DNA of 6,255 bases, taken from assembly GCA_015491595.1 (NCBI GenBank), contig WFVP01000029.1, positions 1 to 6,255 on the forward strand, written 5' to 3'. Under the pieces are notes generated by a model. The model saw only the letters and a list, made by a program, of their open reading frames with translations, ran no database searches and had not been told where the DNA came from. The position numbers and the translations under genes were made by a program. The DNA comes from Anaerolineales bacterium. GTDB taxonomy: Bacteria > Chloroflexota > Anaerolineae > Anaerolineales > DRMV01. Positions 4,306 through 6,255 of this stretch are shown in pieces. Numbering within the stretch: the stretch's first letter is position 1; every line of letters starts with the position of its first letter.

Positions 4306-6012
4306 TCAAACCTCCTGCTTTGGGGTTGGGTTGACCAGGGGAATCCGGGTTCGGGACACGGCCTGGCGTGCCCGATGGATTTGCGATTCCAGGGCCTGGG
4401 GACCGGTGCCGCCTTCCACATTACGGCGGGCGATGGCTTGCTGCGGGTCGAAGACCCGGTAGACGTCTTCGTCAAAGGCGGGATGGATGGCTCGATAATC
4501 TTCCAGGGAGAGTTGGTCCAGGGGAACGCCCTTTTCCTCAGCGCGCTGCAGGGCCCGTCCAACCAGGGCGTGGGCCTCCCGAAAGGGCACACCCTTATCC
4601 ACCAGGTAGTCGGCCAGGTCGGTGGCGAAGAGTTCGGGGCTGAGCGCAGCCCGGCCTCGCTCAGGATGCACCCGTAAGGTGCGCAGGGCATCGGCCAGTA
4701 CCGGCAGCAGGGCCATCAGGAGGTCATAGGCCCGGAAAACGGCGGCCTTGTCCTCTTGCAGGTCCTTGTCGTAGGCCGAGGGCAGGGCCTTGAGAGTAGC
4801 CAGGAAGCCCGTAAGCAGGCCGATGAGGGTGCCCGCCTGGCCCCGGGTCAGTTCGAAGGCGTCGGGGTTCTTTTTCTGGGGCATGAGGCTGGAACCGGTG
4901 GCAAAGGCGTCGTCCAGTTCCAGAAAGCCGAATTCCCGGGCGGTGAAGAGAATGATGCCCTCGGCCAGGCGGCTCAGGTGGATGCCCAGGAGCGCGGCCA
5001 CGAAGAGGAATTCGGCCACGAAATCCCGGTCGGCGACCGCGTCCCAGGCATTGGGGATGACCTGGTCGAAACCCAGGTCGCGGGCCAGAGCCTTGCGGTC
5101 CACGGGCACGGTGGTTCCGGCCAGGGCGGCCGCGCCCAGGGGCAGGCGGTTGACCCGGGGGAAGAGGTCGGCCATGCGCTCCCGGTCCCGCTCCAGGGCC
5201 CAGAAGTGGGCCAGCCACCAGAACCCCAGGAGGATGGGCTGGGCCTGCTGGAGGTGCGTGTAGCCAGGAATCACCACGGCTCGGTCCGTCTCAGCCCGGT
5301 AAAGCAGCGCCTTTTGCAGATCCCATACCGCGGCCTCCAGATGCCCCAGGGCCTCCCGCATCCACAAGCGGAAAGCGGTGACCACCTGGTCGTTACGGCT
5401 GCGGCCGGTGTGCACTTTGCCTGCCAGGGGCCCAACCAACTCCCGCAAGCGTCGTTCGATGGCGGTGTGGATGTCTTCGTCGGTGGGCTGGAAGGTGAAC
5501 GTGCCTTCGCGGAACTCCTGTTCCACCCGGTCCAGCCCGCGGAGGATAGCGTCCCGCTCCTCGGAGGTCAGCACGCCCGCCCGGGCCAGGGCCTTCACCC
5601 AGGCCCGGGTCCCCTGCACATCCTGCAGGGCCAGCCGACGGTCCACGTCCAGGGACGCGTTCAGGGACCAGAACCGGGGGTCCGGGGCCTTGCCGAAGCG
5701 ACCGCCCCAAAGGGAATAATCGTCGGTCGTCGGTCGTCGGTCGTCGGTCGGCGGTGGGCCGTCGGCGGTGGGCCGTCGGCGGTCGGCTGACCGCTCTCCG
5801 CTGACCGCTGACGGCTCACTGCTGACTGCTGACTGCTGACTGCCGTCCGCCGTCCGCTGTCGGCTGTCCGCCGTCCGCCGTCCGCTGTCTGCCGACCGCT
5901 GACCGCTGTCCGCTGACCGCTGTTCGCTGTCGGCTGTGTCCGCTGACCGCTGTTCGCTGTCGGCTGTCCGCTGTCGGCTATCGGCTATCGGCTGTCGGCT
6001 ATCATCCGTCAT
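4306..6012 (-). CDS. argH: argininosuccinate lyase with a repeat-encoded N-terminal extension
   Basis: ArgH splits argininosuccinate into arginine and fumarate, the last step of arginine synthesis, as a cytoplasmic homotetramer of the fumarase/aspartase superfamily. The catalytic core starts at about residue 99 (YSLWGGRF) and is about 470 aa, the normal family length. It holds HTGRSRNDQ (201-209), [10 protein letters not shown] (250-259) with the conserved His253, and the signature loop [11 protein letters not shown] (373-383) with the catalytic Ser. Residues 2-98 are a low-complexity stretch of repeating (Q/R)R(S/T)ADS-type heptapeptides written by a 7-bp tandem array. ATG 6012 is the start because AAGGAG (6021-6026) is 8 nt upstream and no in-frame ATG, GTG or TTG precedes the core after it. 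argG lies 51 bp upstream and lysW begins 2 nt downstream. Whether the extension stays on the mature enzyme is unknown. Confidence 0.93.
   Translation of the reverse strand: MTDDSRQPIADSRQRTADSEQRSADTADSEQRSADSGQRSADSGRRTADSRQRTADGSQQSAVSSEPSAVSGERSADRRRPTADGPPPTDDRRPTTDDYSLWGGRFGKAPDPRFWSLNASLDVDRRLALQDVQGTRAWVKALARAGVLTSEERDAILRGLDRVEQEFREGTFTFQPTDEDIHTAIERRLRELVGPLAGKVHTGRSRNDQVVTAFRLWMREALGHLEAAVWDLQKALLYRAETDRAVVIPGYTHLQQAQPILLGFWWLAHFWALERDRERMADLFPRVNRLPLGAAALAGTTVPVDRKALARDLGFDQVIPNAWDAVADRDFVAEFLFVAALLGIHLSRLAEGIILFTAREFGFLELDDAFATGSSLMPQKKNPDAFELTRGQAGTLIGLLTGFLATLKALPSAYDKDLQEDKAAVFRAYDLLMALLPVLADALRTLRVHPERGRAALSPELFATDLADYLVDKGVPFREAHALVGRALQRAEEKGVPLDQLSLEDYRAIHPAFDEDVYRVFDPQQAIARRNVEGGTGPQALESQIHRARQAVSRTRIPLVNPTPKQEV
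5721..6009. repeat. degenerate heptanucleotide tandem array inside the argH 5' coding region
   Basis: The 289 bp divide into 41 heptamers in one phase, broken only by 2 extra bases (GT, 5938-5939). Plus-strand units include CGTCGGT four times in a row (5721-5748), CTGCTGA three times (5819-5839), many CCGCTGA, CCGCTGT and CGGCTGT, and CGGCTAT near the end. Units 5910-5937 are repeated exactly at 5940-5967. The array stops directly at the argH start codon on one side and at the ArgH core on the other. Units from 5721 to about 5783 read as roughly the inverse of those beyond, with a 6-bp-stem hairpin at the switch (5779-5794). Confidence 0.95.
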
Positions 6013-6020
6013 GGTGCTTT

Positions 6021-6026
6021 CTCCTT
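6021..6026 (-). promoter_or_regulatory. argH: Shine-Dalgarno that sets the argH start before the repeat array
   Basis: AAGGAG (minus strand) lies 8 nt before ATG 6012, an ideal distance. It is the main reason to place the argH start ahead of the repeats instead of near the conserved core. GGTGC (6030-6034) and GCACC (6013-6017), both read on the minus strand, could pair and present the site in a 12-nt loop. Confidence 0.8.
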
Positions 6027-6063
6027 ATGGCACCTATGGCGTGGTTCTCACAGCCATTTCCCT

Positions 6064-6255
6064 TCAATCCCGCTTGAAGCGGGAATAGTCGGGTTTGGGC
6101 ATGTCCAGGCCCGCGACAGGCAGTTTGTTCAGGGCTCGCACCTTCAGGGGCAGACCGAAGAGGTGGATGAAGCCCTCCGCGTCGGACTGGTCGTACACGT
6201 CGTCGTAACCGAAGGTGGCGAAGTCCTCCCGGTAGAGGCTGAAGGGGCTCTGGCG
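6064..6255 (-). CDS. argG: argininosuccinate synthase, C-terminal 63 residues (runs off the window)
   Basis: The minus strand is open from the window edge to a TGA at 6064-6066. The fragment reads [36 protein letters not shown] and VRALNKLP, ending in a basic SRFKRD. The SPxSLYxxxxATF and DAxGFIxxxGLPLK blocks are the C-terminal helix and tail of argininosuccinate synthase, which makes argininosuccinate from citrulline, aspartate and ATP. It is the step before ArgH, the next gene 51 bp downstream, so the two almost certainly share a transcript. The start, nucleotide-binding and citrulline-binding regions lie outside the window. A short inverted repeat (6069-6083) in its last codons is coding and has no T-run. 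Confidence 0.88.
   Translation of the reverse strand, partial: RQSPFSLYREDFATFGYDDVYDQSDAEGFIHLFGLPLKVRALNKLPVAGLDMPKPDYSRFKRD

Noticed and set aside
4756..5790. Long plus-strand open frame (344 aa) opposite argH
   Set aside because: It is antisense to clear ArgH motifs, shows high-GC codon-shadow composition, and has no ribosome binding site or recognisable domain.
5721..6009. Repeat array as a CRISPR or as a protein-binding iteron/origin
   Set aside because: Units are 7 bp in direct contact with no spacers, and there is no replication gene or AT-rich stretch nearby.
6064..6088. CRISPR-repeat-like sequence (CCCGCTTGAAGCGGG with GGGATTGAA on the minus strand)
   Set aside because: Only one copy, no spacers, and it encodes the last residues of ArgG (SRFKRD-stop).

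Overview
The window reads as chromosomal DNA of a GC-rich bacterium, most likely a Chloroflexota (Anaerolineae-like) lineage, possibly thermophilic. This rests on the gene combination: a LysW carrier/ligase pair next to argG-argH, an ER/archaeal-type (SipW-like) signal peptidase with a DUF5305-like partner, and short Sec-secreted RTX-repeat proteins. No marker gene is present, so the placement is an inference.

Left half (1-3045, + strand). A sigma70-like promoter (41-69) precedes a 130-aa secreted protein (142-534). A strong intrinsic terminator follows, overlapped on its 5' side by a second, mutually exclusive hairpin. Then come a Ser/His signal peptidase (605-1093), a two-TM DUF5305-like protein (1097-2224) and a secreted RTX nonapeptide-repeat protein (2231-2644), packed within 3-6 bp of each other. 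This looks like an envelope-export module with its own peptidase, comparable in logic to the SipW/TasA arrangement of Bacillus. Next is a separate IsdG/HmoA-like heme-degrading monooxygenase (2716-3045), whose Asn6/Trp66/His76 match the catalytic triad of the family; a terminator (3073-3102) follows it.

Right half (3145-6255, - strand, convergent). Reading on the minus strand, this is a compact amino-acid operon: argG (3' end only), argH, a 56-aa lysW carrier and a lysX/argX-type ATP-grasp ligase. LysW ends in the diagnostic EDWGE, and its start lies 2 nt beyond the argH stop. The operon therefore joins the last two steps of arginine synthesis to the carrier-protein system used for lysine and/or ornithine synthesis.

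Most unusual feature. The first ~98 codons of argH are a degenerate heptanucleotide tandem array (5721-6009: 41 units plus 2 nt) sitting between a start codon with an excellent Shine-Dalgarno and the normal ArgH core (YSLWGGRF...). There is no usable in-frame start after the array, so the repeat appears to be translated as a low-complexity N-terminal extension. Because 7 is not a multiple of 3, gain or loss of one unit would shift argH out of frame. A smaller array of the same period and related sequence fills the lysW-lysX spacer (about 4076-4131).

No rRNA, tRNA, CRISPR array, insertion sequence or transposase was found.
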